DNA of 64,000 bases from Pedobacter sp. R20-19 (GCF_000708265.2 NZ_JCKI01000004.1:186001-250000), one strand, 5' to 3'; positions 41,709-52,011 are shown, counted from the first letter of the stretch. A program made the numbers and translations. Notes: generated by a model not told the origin, from the letters alone.

Positions 41709-43133
41709 TTAAACGGTTAAAAGTGAAGGCTTTTCATGATATGTTTTCCATAACAGCTCTCCAAATAAAGTGTTAGACCAGGCAAACCAGGCACGGGTAA
41801 ATTTAGCCGGATTATCTTTATGAAAAGATTCATGCATAAAACCTGTACCTGCATGTGTTTTTTGTAGCGTACTGATGCAATATTTGATTTCTGCATCATC
41901 TTTTGATGTTAACCCCCTCATGGTAATACTCATTGGCCAAATCATATCCTGACCAACGTGTGGCCCTCCTATTCCTTCGCCGGCGGTACCTTTAAAAAAA
42001 TATGGGTTATCTTTAGACAACACAAATTTTCTGGTGTTTTGGTAAATCGGATCTTCCGCACTCATGGCACCAAGATATGGCAAACTCAATAAACTAGGTA
42101 CATTTGCATCATCCATCAAATAATTACTTCCAAAGCCATCCGTTTCAAAAGCATAGATTTTGCCATACTTTGGATGCGTCACAATTGCATGCTTTTTCAA
42201 AGCCGCATTTACCTCATCAGCCAGATTAAGTAAATTGCTTTCTAAAGTTTTATCACTTTGAAGTGCCCTGATCATTTCAGCAGCTTGTTTTAAGCTGGAC
42301 ACAGCAAAGAAATTGGAGGGTATTAAAAAAGGAAAAATTGTAGCATCATCACTTGGGCGAAAGGCCGAACAAATTAATCCGACAGGGTTTACCGGAAAAC
42401 CATATCCTGCCATCGGCAATGAATCTGTTGGTTTGTTGGTTTCACGTTGAAAATGATACGGGCCGTGATCTGTTTTACGTTGCTGCTCTTTAAAGGTTTT
42501 TAGAATTGTTTCTATGCCTTTCCTCCAATCTGCATCAAAAGGAGCTTTATCGCCTGTTTTTTTCCAATAATGATAAGCCAAACGAATGGGATAGCACAAC
42601 GAATCGATTTCCCACTTACGCTCATGTACACCCGGTTGCATAGCAGTATCATCTGTTTTCCACTCACCAACTTTATTGGTATCACCATAAAAAGCATTGG
42701 CATAAGGATCTTTGATCACACATTTTGTTTGATGATTGATCACACCTGCAATTAGTTTTTTTAGCGCTTCATCTTCATTTACAAATTGTAAATATGGCCA
42801 AACCTGAGCTGAACTATCCCTTAACCACATGGCATCTATATCTCCGGTGATCACATAAGTATCCGGGCGACCATTTTTTTCTGAATAATAAACCGTAGTA
42901 TCCAATGTATTAGGAAAACAGTTTTCGAAAAGCCAGGCCAATTCCGGATTTTTAACTTTCGACTGAAAGCTTTTTATTGCAGCATTCACGGCTTTACTTT
43001 CAAAATGTCTTTTTCCAGCCGCAGCACGAACTACTGGAAACTCAGGAGCAAATTCAGCGGCAAATGAAAACTTAGATGCCACTACTCCTGCTCCAAGCAA
43101 GCCTGTATTTTGAATAAATGTTCTTCTTTTCAT
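41709..43133 (-). CDS. GH125 exo-alpha-1,6-mannosidase
   Basis: 474 residues, exported: MKRRTFIQNTGLLGAGVVAS is a Tat-like or twin-basic signal. The body carries the GH125 (formerly DUF1237) hallmark VITGDIDAMWLRDSSAQVWP followed by NHQTKCVIKDPYANAFY, and GGPHVGQDMIWPMSITMRGL later. These metal-independent inverting enzymes remove alpha-1,6-linked mannose from ends of mannan or N-glycan cores. It lies 11 bp after the GH76 endo-mannanase, so the pair is very likely one operon for alpha-mannan use. Confidence 0.92.
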   Translation of the reverse strand: MKRRTFIQNTGLLGAGVVASKFSFAAEFAPEFPVVRAAAGKRHFESKAVNAAIKSFQSKVKNPELAWLFENCFPNTLDTTVYYSEKNGRPDTYVITGDIDAMWLRDSSAQVWPYLQFVNEDEALKKLIAGVINHQTKCVIKDPYANAFYGDTNKVGEWKTDDTAMQPGVHERKWEIDSLCYPIRLAYHYWKKTGDKAPFDADWRKGIETILKTFKEQQRKTDHGPYHFQRETNKPTDSLPMAGYGFPVNPVGLICSAFRPSDDATIFPFLIPSNFFAVSSLKQAAEMIRALQSDKTLESNLLNLADEVNAALKKHAIVTHPKYGKIYAFETDGFGSNYLMDDANVPSLLSLPYLGAMSAEDPIYQNTRKFVLSKDNPYFFKGTAGEGIGGPHVGQDMIWPMSITMRGLTSKDDAEIKYCISTLQKTHAGTGFMHESFHKDNPAKFTRAWFAWSNTLFGELLWKTYHEKPSLLTV

Positions 43134-43144
43134 TAATTATACTT

Positions 43145-44221
43145 TTATGATTTGGTTAAATTTAAAGTTGCCAATCTGGCGTATATTTCTAATATTCCAG
43201 CTTGCTGTAACAGTGTTTTATCTGTTTCCTTTCCTAAAAGGTTTCTTTCATCACGCTCCGTTTTCCAAACACGTTCTGCATCGTTAATTAAAAATGCTAG
43301 GCGTGAGGCTTTTTTTTCAACGGCATATAAAGCCAGGTAACCCCTTAATAAAACGGCATTAAACCAATAATGATAGGGCAGTTTATCATTTTTATAAAAT
43401 CGTTTTTCAGCCGCTGCAGCAATAAATTTTGCTTCATTAAGGTATTTTTTATCCTTTGTGATTTTGTATAGCAACACATTTGACTCCAGCATAGTACCCG
43501 TATTGTAAGTGTATGCAGCAGAATCAATTTTTAGTGTTGCTACTCTTATTGCATCATAATAAATACCATCTGGTCCCCTCAGGTTTTTATTGGTCCAGTT
43601 ATAAACCAATAAGGCTGTATCCAGATATTTTTTTTCTTTTGTAGCCTGATATAATTCCAGCGAAACTAAGATATTGGGCCCATTTGAACAAGTATTTTTG
43701 GAGGTTTTCTCATCTTCCTTCCAGTATAAGCCACCACCAGTTTTATGATCATATCCAGTTAAAAGCCATGTATAAATTTCCTTTGCACGATTAAAATATA
43801 TATTATTTTTGGTACGGCTGTAAGCATTCAGGTAAGCAATTGCAATCCATTGATTATCATCATAAAATCTACTGCTTTTTTCCACATAGGATTGATAAGC
43901 CGGCGCTGGAGATTCTTTGGTGTAATACTGATCAATCGCTTTCATTACCGGCTGCATCCCCTGGTCATTTTTTAATACCTCTGTTTCATTTTTAGCCTGA
44001 ATCAATGCACAAAGTGGCCATAAATAAGAATATGGTTTTTCGGTTTTTCCAATGTTTTCCAGGTATAGTCCCTTATCTTTAAGGTAAAAATAACGATCTA
44101 TATTACCTTCGATAATTTTAATGCGTTGTAAATATTCAAATCTACTAACTTGTGCAGATGAATTGCTCCAGCAGGAAATCAGTAATAAAAAACCGGTAAA
44201 TACTTTAATGATGTTTTGCAT
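43145..44221 (-). CDS. GH76 alpha-1,6-mannanase
   Basis: 358 residues with signal peptide (MQNIIKVFTGFLLLISCWSNSSAQ). An (alpha/alpha)6 barrel is suggested by repeated Trp/Tyr helices. FYDDNQWIAIAYL holds the tandem Asp pair (Asp121, Asp122) that is catalytic in GH76, and TGGGLYWKEDEKTSKNTCSN and a GPNILVSLELY segment are family-typical. It cuts the alpha-1,6-mannan backbone internally and feeds the GH125 and GH92 exo-enzymes. First gene of the GH76-GH125 pair; a terminator separates it from the upstream GH92 gene. Confidence 0.9.
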   Translation of the reverse strand: MQNIIKVFTGFLLLISCWSNSSAQVSRFEYLQRIKIIEGNIDRYFYLKDKGLYLENIGKTEKPYSYLWPLCALIQAKNETEVLKNDQGMQPVMKAIDQYYTKESPAPAYQSYVEKSSRFYDDNQWIAIAYLNAYSRTKNNIYFNRAKEIYTWLLTGYDHKTGGGLYWKEDEKTSKNTCSNGPNILVSLELYQATKEKKYLDTALLVYNWTNKNLRGPDGIYYDAIRVATLKIDSAAYTYNTGTMLESNVLLYKITKDKKYLNEAKFIAAAAEKRFYKNDKLPYHYWFNAVLLRGYLALYAVEKKASRLAFLINDAERVWKTERDERNLLGKETDKTLLQQAGILEIYARLATLNLTKS

Positions 44222-44405
44222 TTAAATTTATTAAATGTTAATCCCTTTTTAATACTAATCATGGTTAGCCCTTTAGAAAATTCAGGTGATCAGCATTTGG
44301 TCAGAACTTAACAAATATTAGGATATTTTTTAAAAGATCAAAATTAAAAACGCAGATTTTGACATTCCTAAATCGATTTTCTATTCACAACGGGTTTGAT
44401 ATAAA

Positions 44406-44432
44406 CAAATAAACCGCTGGCATAACCAGCGG
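44406..44432 (-). terminator. Terminator after the GH92 gene
   Basis: CCGCTGG pairs with CCAGCGG across five bases (44414-44432). On the minus strand it is followed by TTTATTTG. It separates the GH92 unit from GH76-GH125. Confidence 0.7.
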
Positions 44433-44462
44433 CTTCATATGACAACCGAGACAATTGAAATA

Positions 44463-46748
44463 TTATTTTTTGGGTTTAGCACTCATGTAGAAAGTCAGCT
44501 TTCCGCCAGCCGTAATATCTGCATGTTTGATGCTATGGTTCGTAATTTCTTTTCCATTTAACATCACTTTTTGAACATAAACGTTTTTATCGCTTTGGTT
44601 TATGGCCTCTACCGTAAACGTTTTATTATTTTCCAATTGCATTACTGCTTTGTTCACCAACGGACTACCTAATGAATACACATCTGAACCCGGAGCCACA
44701 GGATAAAAACCCATAGCCGAAAACATGTACCAGGCACTCATTTGCCCGCAATCATCATTTCCGCCTAAACCATCAGCAGTAGGTTTATACTGCATATTTA
44801 AGATGTGACGAATTTGCGCCTGACCTTTATACAACTCATCGGTCCAGTTGTATAAATACGCTACGTGATGGGCGGGTTCGTTTCCATGTACATATCCCCC
44901 AATAATACCTTCCCGGGTAATATCTTCGGTGTGTGCAAAAAACTCATCTGGTAAATGCATACTGAACAGTGAATCCAATCGAGCGGCAAATTTCTTTTTG
45001 CCTCCCATTACCTCAATCAGCGAAGTGGGATCATGAGGAACAAAAAAACTGTAATTCCAGCTATTTCCTTCAATAAAACCTTGTCCCTCGGTATCTTTTG
45101 GATCAAATTTCTGTTTAAATGTTCCGTCAGCTAATTTAGGTCGCATAAAGCCAGATGCCTGATCATAATTGTTTCTCCAGTTTTCTGAACGTTTGATAAA
45201 CTCATTATAAATATCCGTACGATTTAATTTTTTAGCTAATTGTGCTATTGCCCAATCATCATAAGCATATTCTAAATTGTTGGAAACAGATACGCCACTT
45301 TTTTCCGCAGGGATGTAGCCCTTATCCATATAATAACCTATTCCTTCATAATCGCGGTGTTTTGCTGTTACTACGCAGGCATCAAGTGCTTGATTTGGAT
45401 CTCCATTGTAAGTACCTTTAATAATGGCATCAGCAATTACTGAAACGCTATGGTATCCGCTCATACACCAGTTATCATTTGCATAATGAGACCAAATGGG
45501 CAACATGTGTAAGCTACTCTGATCATAATGCGCCAACATCGATTTCACCATGTCATTGCTGCGACCTGGTTGAACCAGATTAAAAAATGGATGCAATGCC
45601 CTGTAAGTATCCCACAAAGAAAATGTGGTGTAATTGGTAAAACCTTCCGCTTTATGAATGCCTTGATCTAAACCCTTATACTCACCATTTACATCTGTAT
45701 ATGTAGTAGGATTAATAAAGGCATGGTATAATGCAGTATAAAAATTGATTTTATTTGTATTAGAAGTTGTCACTTGAATTTTATTAAGCTCTTTATTCCA
45801 GGTGGTTTGTGCCTGTGCTTTTACTTTTTCAAAATCCCATCCCGAAATTTCTGCACGCATATTCTGCAAGGCATTTTCCTGACTTACCGGAGATAATGCA
45901 AATTTAATTTTTACCTGCTCTCTTTCTTTGGTATCAAAATCAAAGTACATTTTAATTTTTTTACCTGCTATTTCAGGGAAATTCTGCTCCTGGTTGAATT
46001 TACCCCAGAAGCCCCGGTAAGCCTGTTTAGCATCATAGCTCTTTCTTCCGTAACTTTTAAAGGGTTTAGAAAAACTCATGGCAAAATAAACCGTACGGGT
46101 ACGTGCCCAGCCATTTGTTTGGCGATAACCCGTAATCAATGTATCGTTAACCACCCGAACGTAAGTCCAGACTGTTTTATCTTCATAATTATAGATGCCC
46201 GCCATAAGATCCAGAATAATATGCGACTGATCTGATTTTGGAAAAGTATATTGGTGCATTCCTACACGAGTTGTCGCCGTTAATTCAGCAGTGATGTTAT
46301 GGTCATCCAGTTTCACTTTATAATAGCCAGCCTCCGCAGTTTCATTGGCATGAGCATAAGCTGAACGATAACCACTTTTGGGTTGATCTGCCGTACCCGG
46401 ATTTAATTGCAGTTTGCCTTGAGTAGGCATAATTAAGAAATCACCCAGATCAGAATGACCTGTGCCACTAAAATGCGTATGGCTAAAGCCGACTATGGTT
46501 TTATCTTCATACTTATAACCTGCGCAATACTTATATACATCACCGTTATACTTTCCATTCACTTCATAAGACAAAGTATCGGTTTCAGGACTTAACTGTA
46601 CTGCTCCAAAAGGAACAGTTGCACCCGGATAAGTATGCCCCATTTTAGAGGTACCAATAATGGGTTTAACGTATTGTACTAAATTCTGCTGTGCACGTGC
46701 TAAAAATGCCGAAAACAGCAAACAAGGGAGGATAATTTTTTTGATCAT
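44463..46748 (-). CDS. GH92 alpha-mannosidase
   Basis: 761 residues with signal peptide (MIKKIILPCLLFSAFLARAQ). The N-terminal beta domain has YVKPIIGTSKMGHTYPGA and FSHTHFSGTGHSDLGD; the (alpha/alpha)6 barrel has GGNDDCGQMSAWYMFSAMGF. Both are hallmarks of GH92, calcium-dependent exo-alpha-mannosidases (mostly alpha-1,2, some alpha-1,3/1,4/1,6). It would remove side-chain mannose and expose the backbone for GH76. It precedes the GH76-GH125 pair on the same strand but ends in its own terminator, so it may be separately expressed. Confidence 0.93.
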   Translation of the reverse strand: MIKKIILPCLLFSAFLARAQQNLVQYVKPIIGTSKMGHTYPGATVPFGAVQLSPETDTLSYEVNGKYNGDVYKYCAGYKYEDKTIVGFSHTHFSGTGHSDLGDFLIMPTQGKLQLNPGTADQPKSGYRSAYAHANETAEAGYYKVKLDDHNITAELTATTRVGMHQYTFPKSDQSHIILDLMAGIYNYEDKTVWTYVRVVNDTLITGYRQTNGWARTRTVYFAMSFSKPFKSYGRKSYDAKQAYRGFWGKFNQEQNFPEIAGKKIKMYFDFDTKEREQVKIKFALSPVSQENALQNMRAEISGWDFEKVKAQAQTTWNKELNKIQVTTSNTNKINFYTALYHAFINPTTYTDVNGEYKGLDQGIHKAEGFTNYTTFSLWDTYRALHPFFNLVQPGRSNDMVKSMLAHYDQSSLHMLPIWSHYANDNWCMSGYHSVSVIADAIIKGTYNGDPNQALDACVVTAKHRDYEGIGYYMDKGYIPAEKSGVSVSNNLEYAYDDWAIAQLAKKLNRTDIYNEFIKRSENWRNNYDQASGFMRPKLADGTFKQKFDPKDTEGQGFIEGNSWNYSFFVPHDPTSLIEVMGGKKKFAARLDSLFSMHLPDEFFAHTEDITREGIIGGYVHGNEPAHHVAYLYNWTDELYKGQAQIRHILNMQYKPTADGLGGNDDCGQMSAWYMFSAMGFYPVAPGSDVYSLGSPLVNKAVMQLENNKTFTVEAINQSDKNVYVQKVMLNGKEITNHSIKHADITAGGKLTFYMSAKPKK

Positions 46749-47060
46749 GGATTATTAAAATTGAACATTGTCAACGAAAATTCTAAGGTATAAATTAAAA
46801 TTGAAATCTATTTAATGTTATTACTAAAACGTTTAACTTAATTAAAAAAACGATTCTTGAAAAGGCGGTAGAAAAATATATGCCCCATTACATCCAACGA
46901 GTAATATGTGATGAACTAACCTTATAAATTTGGCCAGCATAGAATGAGTATGATACCTATATATTGTCTACCTCCACTCCTATGGCTTTTTACAACGAAC
47001 TGACTTGCTTTAAAAAATTTCAGGTAAATAAACCCTATTTTTGCAGCCTATAATTTAGAA
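46749..47060. other. Divergent intergenic region (GH92 gene / mnmA)
   Basis: No gene in 312 bp. A -7 box for mnmA (TATTTTTG, 47036-47043) is at the right end. I see nothing else. Confidence 0.5.
47036..47043 (+). promoter_or_regulatory. mnmA -7 box
   Basis: TATTTTTG matches TAnnTTTG 18 bp before the ATG. No clear -33 box. Confidence 0.45.
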
Positions 47061-48152
47061 ATGAGTAAACACGGTAGAATTCTGGTGGCCATGAGTGGCG
47101 GTGTGGATAGTTCGGTTGCAGCTGTAATGTTGCATGAGCAAGGTTATGAGGTAATTGGATTAACCATGAAGACCTGGGATTATGCCAGTTCAGGCGGAAG
47201 CAGTAAGGAAACAGGTTGTTGTTCTTTAGATAGCATTAATGATGCCCGCACACTTGCCGTAAATTATGGTTTTCCACATTATATTCTGGATATCCGCGAT
47301 GAATTTGGCGATTATGTGATTGATAATTTCGTAGATGAGTACCTTGCCGGAAGAACACCCAATCCTTGCGTTTTGTGTAATACCCATATCAAATGGGAAG
47401 CATTATTAAAACGTGCCAATAAACTGGATTGCGAATTTATCGCCACTGGACATTACGCTAATATTCGCCAGCAAGACAGTGGAAGATATGTAATTTCTAA
47501 AGGTAAAGATGAAAATAAAGACCAGTCTTATGTGCTTTGGGGGGTTTCGCAAGAAAATCTTTCCAGAACGAAGTTTCCATTAGGAAGTTTTGCTAAATCA
47601 GAAATCAGGCAGATGGCTTTGGATATGGGGCAGGAAGAACTGGCTAAAAAATCAGAAAGCTATGAGATCTGTTTTGTTCCTGATAATGATTACCGTGCAT
47701 TTTTAAAACACAAAGTAGAAGATTTAGAAGATCGTGTTGCGGGTGGTAATTTCATTTTAAGTAATGGAATGATCGTTGGGCAGCATAAGGGTTATCCATT
47801 CTACACCATTGGCCAGCGTAAGGGATTAGGTGTGGCATTTGGCGAACCAATGTTTGTGACGCAGATTTTACCTGAAAGTAATACCGTTGTGTTGGGCAAG
47901 GCTGATGAACTGGAACGTAAAGAAGCCATGGTTCGGAATATCAACCTGATTAAATATGCAAGCATTGAAGAACCTATGAATGATGTCATTACCAAAATCC
48001 GCTATAAGGATGCAGGAATGCTAAGCACCATTGTACAGGAAAAAGATAATATGCGTGTAGTATTTGACCATAATGTTTCTGCAATTGCACCCGGTCAATC
48101 TGCAGTATTTTATGAAGGAAATGATTTGTTAGGCGGTGGATTTTTAATTTAA
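47061..48152 (+). CDS. mnmA: tRNA-specific 2-thiouridylase MnmA
   Basis: 363 residues. The PP-loop SGGVDSS binds ATP near residue 11. The catalytic Cys pair is Cys103 in NPCVLCN and Cys204 in YEICFVPD. FYTIGQRKGLG lies in the central part, before the C-terminal beta-barrel. The enzyme adenylates and thiolates uridine 34 of Lys, Glu and Gln tRNAs, taking sulfur from a persulfide relay. Single-gene unit with promoter and strong terminator. Confidence 0.95.
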   Translation: MSKHGRILVAMSGGVDSSVAAVMLHEQGYEVIGLTMKTWDYASSGGSSKETGCCSLDSINDARTLAVNYGFPHYILDIRDEFGDYVIDNFVDEYLAGRTPNPCVLCNTHIKWEALLKRANKLDCEFIATGHYANIRQQDSGRYVISKGKDENKDQSYVLWGVSQENLSRTKFPLGSFAKSEIRQMALDMGQEELAKKSESYEICFVPDNDYRAFLKHKVEDLEDRVAGGNFILSNGMIVGQHKGYPFYTIGQRKGLGVAFGEPMFVTQILPESNTVVLGKADELERKEAMVRNINLIKYASIEEPMNDVITKIRYKDAGMLSTIVQEKDNMRVVFDHNVSAIAPGQSAVFYEGNDLLGGGFLI

Positions 48153-48173
48153 ATTCCCCCTTTCATACATACG

Positions 48174-48205
48174 AATCCCGGCTAGCCAGTCGGGATTTTT
48201 TTTTG
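48174..48205 (+). terminator. mnmA terminator
   Basis: AATCCCG pairs with CGGGATT across a 10-base loop and is followed by a run of T. Confidence 0.85.
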
Positions 48206-48296
48206 ACTTTATTTTTAATTCCAATTTACAACCAAACAAAAAGTATAGAATTTGCTTTCTTAAGATAAACTTATTATTCATCATTCCCGTTACCAT

Positions 48297-50114
48297 ATGA
48301 ATCACATCAAAAGACCATTTCAACCAATAGAAAACTATGGCATCATTGGAAATTTAAAAACCGTTGCGCTGGTTTCTTTAAATGGTTCGATTGATTTTAT
48401 GTGTGCACCAAAGTTTGATTCTCCTTCGGTATTTGCTACCATGCTGGATAGGCAAAAAGGAGGTTTTTGTGCAGTAGAGCCTGACCTGAAGGATTTTACA
48501 ACCAAACAGCTTTATTTCCCCGGAACGGCAATTTTACTGACCCGCTTTTTTTCTGATACCGGAATTGCCGAGTTAACGGATTTTATGCCAATATCAAGCA
48601 GGCACAATTTTTCGACGAGTGCCATCGTGAGACAAATTAAAACCATTAGAGGCAGCATTAAATTTAAATTTAGTTGTTTGCCAAGGTTTGGCTATTCGGA
48701 GAGTGACTATGAAATTACCCATAAGAAAGATTATATCATTTTTGACTGCCCAAAAGAAGAGTTAAAAATTAAGGTCTCTGCAGATGTACCATTAACCATA
48801 AGAAAGCAAAATGGCTATGCAGAATTTACATTAGAAGAAGCAGAAACGGCTACCCTTGTACTGGAGTTTTTAAAGCAGGAAGAAGATGGTCTGCAACTCT
48901 CTTATTATATTGATGAGGCCTACCATGAAACTAAAGAGTTTTGGGTAAAATGGATCAATAAAACCAGTTACAAGGGCCATTATAGCGAATTAATCAGGCG
49001 ATCAGCGATCACACTGAAGTTACTTACTTCAGCAGAATTTGGTTCTGTTGTGGCAGCCCCAACTTTTGGTTTGCCCGAAACACTTGGTGGCAACAGGAAT
49101 TGGGATTACCGTTTCACCTGGATTAGAGATGCGGCTTTTACCATGTATGCCTTTTTATCATTAGGTTATTATGATGAAGCCACAGCCTTTATAGACTGGA
49201 TTTTTAACCTTTGCCAAAAAATAGATCTACAACTTATTTATCAGATAGATGGCAACCCAAATATTGAAGAGCACGAACTTAAACATTTCGAAGGCTATCG
49301 TAAATCAAAACCTGTCAGAATTGGAAACGAAGCTGCAAATCAGGTTCAAATTGATATTTATGGTGAACTGATTGATACCATCTACATTTACAACAAATCA
49401 TATAAACCCATCACTTATCAGTTCTGGACAATTATAGAAAAACAAGTTGAACAGGTAATCAAAAACTGGAAAAATCCTGATCATGGTATTTGGGAAATCA
49501 GAAATACAGAGAAAGAATTCTTACATACCCGGTTAATGTGTTGGGTGGCGATGGACAGGGCAATCAAAATTGCAGACGATCGTTCGTTTCCTTATCCAGA
49601 GCAAGAGTGGCACGAAATCAGAAGTGAAATATATAAAGATATTTACCATAATTTTTGGAATGAAAAACTGGGTGCCTGGGTACAATACAAAGGCGCTGAA
49701 CAAGTAGATGCCAGTGCGCTTTTGATGCCCTTAACTCATTTTATTTCTCCACTTGAACCTAGGTGGCTATCCACTATGAAAGTCATTGATCAAGAACTGT
49801 TGTTAGATGTATTAGTTTACAGATACAAAAACGGCGATGATAATTTTGATGGCTTGGAAGGCGAAGAAGGCACCTTTAATATGTGTTCATTCTGGTTTAT
49901 TGAATCTCTGGCAAAAAGCGGAGAGCTGGATAAGGCAGTAGAATATTTTGAGAAGATGATTAGCTATTCCAATCATCTTCTTTTGTTTAGTGAAGAACTG
50001 GGTAGAAAGGGAGAGCATTTAGGCAATTTCCCTCAGGCATTTACACATCTGGCATTAATTAGCGCTGCTGTTGAATTAAATAAACAACTCAATAGACAGG
50101 TTGTTAAAGGCTAG
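48297..50114 (+). CDS. GH15 glucoamylase/trehalase-like protein
   Basis: 605 residues, no signal peptide, so cytoplasmic. The N-terminal trehalase-like beta domain begins IENYGIIGNLKTVALVSLNG. The (alpha/alpha)6 barrel has GNRNWDYRFTWIRDAAF, a FEGYRKSKPVRIGNEAANQ segment and EEGTFNMCSFWFIESLA, which holds one of the Glu-rich catalytic loops. Bacterial GH15 proteins of this size include glucoamylases, glucodextranases and trehalases; the intracellular location and this N-terminal domain favour trehalose or an alpha-glucan as substrate. Convergent with the SDR gene, 11 bp away. Confidence 0.88.
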   Translation: MNHIKRPFQPIENYGIIGNLKTVALVSLNGSIDFMCAPKFDSPSVFATMLDRQKGGFCAVEPDLKDFTTKQLYFPGTAILLTRFFSDTGIAELTDFMPISSRHNFSTSAIVRQIKTIRGSIKFKFSCLPRFGYSESDYEITHKKDYIIFDCPKEELKIKVSADVPLTIRKQNGYAEFTLEEAETATLVLEFLKQEEDGLQLSYYIDEAYHETKEFWVKWINKTSYKGHYSELIRRSAITLKLLTSAEFGSVVAAPTFGLPETLGGNRNWDYRFTWIRDAAFTMYAFLSLGYYDEATAFIDWIFNLCQKIDLQLIYQIDGNPNIEEHELKHFEGYRKSKPVRIGNEAANQVQIDIYGELIDTIYIYNKSYKPITYQFWTIIEKQVEQVIKNWKNPDHGIWEIRNTEKEFLHTRLMCWVAMDRAIKIADDRSFPYPEQEWHEIRSEIYKDIYHNFWNEKLGAWVQYKGAEQVDASALLMPLTHFISPLEPRWLSTMKVIDQELLLDVLVYRYKNGDDNFDGLEGEEGTFNMCSFWFIESLAKSGELDKAVEYFEKMISYSNHLLLFSEELGRKGEHLGNFPQAFTHLALISAAVELNKQLNRQVVKG

Positions 50115-50125
50115 TAATTAACACC

Positions 50126-50896
50126 TTATTGTTCTTCGTAGTGATAAGTTAATCCACCATCAACATAATAGGTTGAACCTGTAACATAAGCAGCTTCATC
50201 TGATGCCAAAAATGCTACAACTGCAGCAACATCATCAACTGTACCCATTCTTTTTAAAGGAATGTTACTGATTACTTTTTCTAACTGCTTTTTGTCATTC
50301 AACAGATCTTGATTAATTGGAGTGGATATGGCACCAGGTGCTACGTTATTTACCCTGATGTTAAAAGGTGCAAGCTCTGTAGCCAGATTGCGGCTTAGCA
50401 TTTTCAAACCACCCTTACTGGCACAATAGGCAGCAAAATGTGGGAAAACAATTTCTTCATGTACAGAGCTCATATTAATAATGTTACCAGGTCTTTTTGC
50501 TTTCCTGCAGTAATTTACAAAAGTCTGAATCCCAAAGAAAACCCCTTTTAAGTTGGTATCCATTACCAGGTCATAATCTTCTTCTGTAACTTCCCAAAAA
50601 TCTGCCTTGGTTTCTAAACCAGCATTATTAATTAAAATATCAAGAGATCCAAATACATCAATAGCATCTTTAACAAGCTTAATTACATCTTTAGTATTGC
50701 TGACATCTGCAGCTAAAAATTCGGCCCTTCCGCCCATTGCTTTAATCTCAGCAATTAATTCTTCCCCACGTTCGTCAAATGTTCTGCCATTTAAAATGAT
50801 GTCTGCTCCTTCTTTCGCTAAGCGTAAGGCACATGCCTCACCTATACCCTGACTACTCCCCGTAATTAGTGCAATTTTATTTTTAAAACGCTTCAT
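50126..50896 (-). CDS. SDR-family oxidoreductase (glucose 1-dehydrogenase-like)
   Basis: 256 residues, classical short-chain dehydrogenase. The nucleotide site is ITGSSQGIGEA, followed by ADVSN and NNAG. The catalytic Ser-Tyr-Lys set is in INMSSVHEEIVFPHF and YCASKGG. SSVHE(x)I and the ending AAYVTGSTYYVDGGLTYH match bacterial glucose 1-dehydrogenase-type SDRs. Exact substrate is not determinable. Followed on the same strand by an AI-2E family gene upstream (29-bp gap), perhaps one transcript. Confidence 0.88.
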   Translation of the reverse strand: MKRFKNKIALITGSSQGIGEACALRLAKEGADIILNGRTFDERGEELIAEIKAMGGRAEFLAADVSNTKDVIKLVKDAIDVFGSLDILINNAGLETKADFWEVTEEDYDLVMDTNLKGVFFGIQTFVNYCRKAKRPGNIINMSSVHEEIVFPHFAAYCASKGGLKMLSRNLATELAPFNIRVNNVAPGAISTPINQDLLNDKKQLEKVISNIPLKRMGTVDDVAAVVAFLASDEAAYVTGSTYYVDGGLTYHYEEQ

Positions 50897-50925
50897 GCTA
50901 ACTATATTTTATGATGTTAAATAAA

Positions 50926-52011
50926 CTATTTGTGATAAACAATCTCATCGATCCTATGATCCATTTCTAGGTCTTCCGGAAGATTTTTAAGATAAAATTC
51001 TTCATAATATGCTTTTATTATTGCCGCCATTGGCGTAGCTAAAAGTGCTCCGGTAAGGCCAAAGGCAGCGCCCATGGCCAATAACATAACTAATGATGAT
51101 ACTGGATGGATATTCATGGTAGACGAACGAAGCTTAGGCATAAGAAAATCAGACACCAGCTCATTTAGTAAAAGAAAAAATAACAGACACCATAATGCGG
51201 TTAACGGACTTATAGAGAGTGCAACCAAGGTTGGTGGAATGGCCATAATATAAAATCCTAGTTTTGGAATCAGTTCAGAAAAGAAAGCGAGGGCCGCCCA
51301 AACCAAGGCACCGGGCACACTTACAATACTTAAAAAAGCATAAACCAAAACAGATTGTATGGCACCACCAATTAAATTAGATTTCATCCAACCCACTAAC
51401 ATAGTTGTAGTATGTTGCAAAGCATTTTTTGCACTTTCTCTTTTTCGGGGCTGAAAAACAGATAAATATAATTCAACTATTGGTTTAGGATGACTTACAT
51501 AAAAAACAACGAGACAAACAAATACAATAAATAGAAATATTCCACCTATGATACCGAAAGAAAAGTTGCCTAGTCCAATAATCGTTTTACCTACTGATGG
51601 AATAGCGGAGCCAATGGACACACCACTATCCTGAATTTCGCGATTAAACTCTGGATAGTTCTTTAAAGTTGAAGCAATATGTTTGGATGCTGAAGTATAA
51701 TAACCTGGCAAATTACTGATTAATACATCCAGCTGGTTGGTAATGTGCGGCACAATTAACCAACCCAATCCGATACTTACACCAAAAATTATAATGAAAA
51801 TAATTAAGCTTGCCAACCAGCGTTTCATTCCCATTCGTTCAAACTTACTCACAGGCGCACTAATGATAATTCCCAATACTAAAGCAAAAATAACCAGCAA
51901 TACGATGGAAATAATTTTAAACGTAAAGAAAAGCAGTAAAGTTAATCCTGTGATGTAAAGAATGGTTGATTTAATCGTTTCAAAAAGGTTATTGTTTTTT
52001 GATAAGCTCAT
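50926..52011 (-). CDS. AI-2E family transporter
   Basis: 361 residues with about eight membrane helices and the family layout: an N-terminal pair of helices (ILYITGLTLLLFFTFK), a soluble middle part containing LISNLPGYYTSASKHI, and a C-terminal block with ALVWAALAFFSELIPKLG and GAAFGLTGALLATPMAA. Members include TqsA, linked to autoinducer-2 export, and Na+/H+ antiporters, so the function of this one is open. Same strand as the SDR gene just downstream. Confidence 0.88.
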   Translation of the reverse strand: MSLSKNNNLFETIKSTILYITGLTLLLFFTFKIISIVLLVIFALVLGIIISAPVSKFERMGMKRWLASLIIFIIIFGVSIGLGWLIVPHITNQLDVLISNLPGYYTSASKHIASTLKNYPEFNREIQDSGVSIGSAIPSVGKTIIGLGNFSFGIIGGIFLFIVFVCLVVFYVSHPKPIVELYLSVFQPRKRESAKNALQHTTTMLVGWMKSNLIGGAIQSVLVYAFLSIVSVPGALVWAALAFFSELIPKLGFYIMAIPPTLVALSISPLTALWCLLFFLLLNELVSDFLMPKLRSSTMNIHPVSSLVMLLAMGAAFGLTGALLATPMAAIIKAYYEEFYLKNLPEDLEMDHRIDEIVYHK

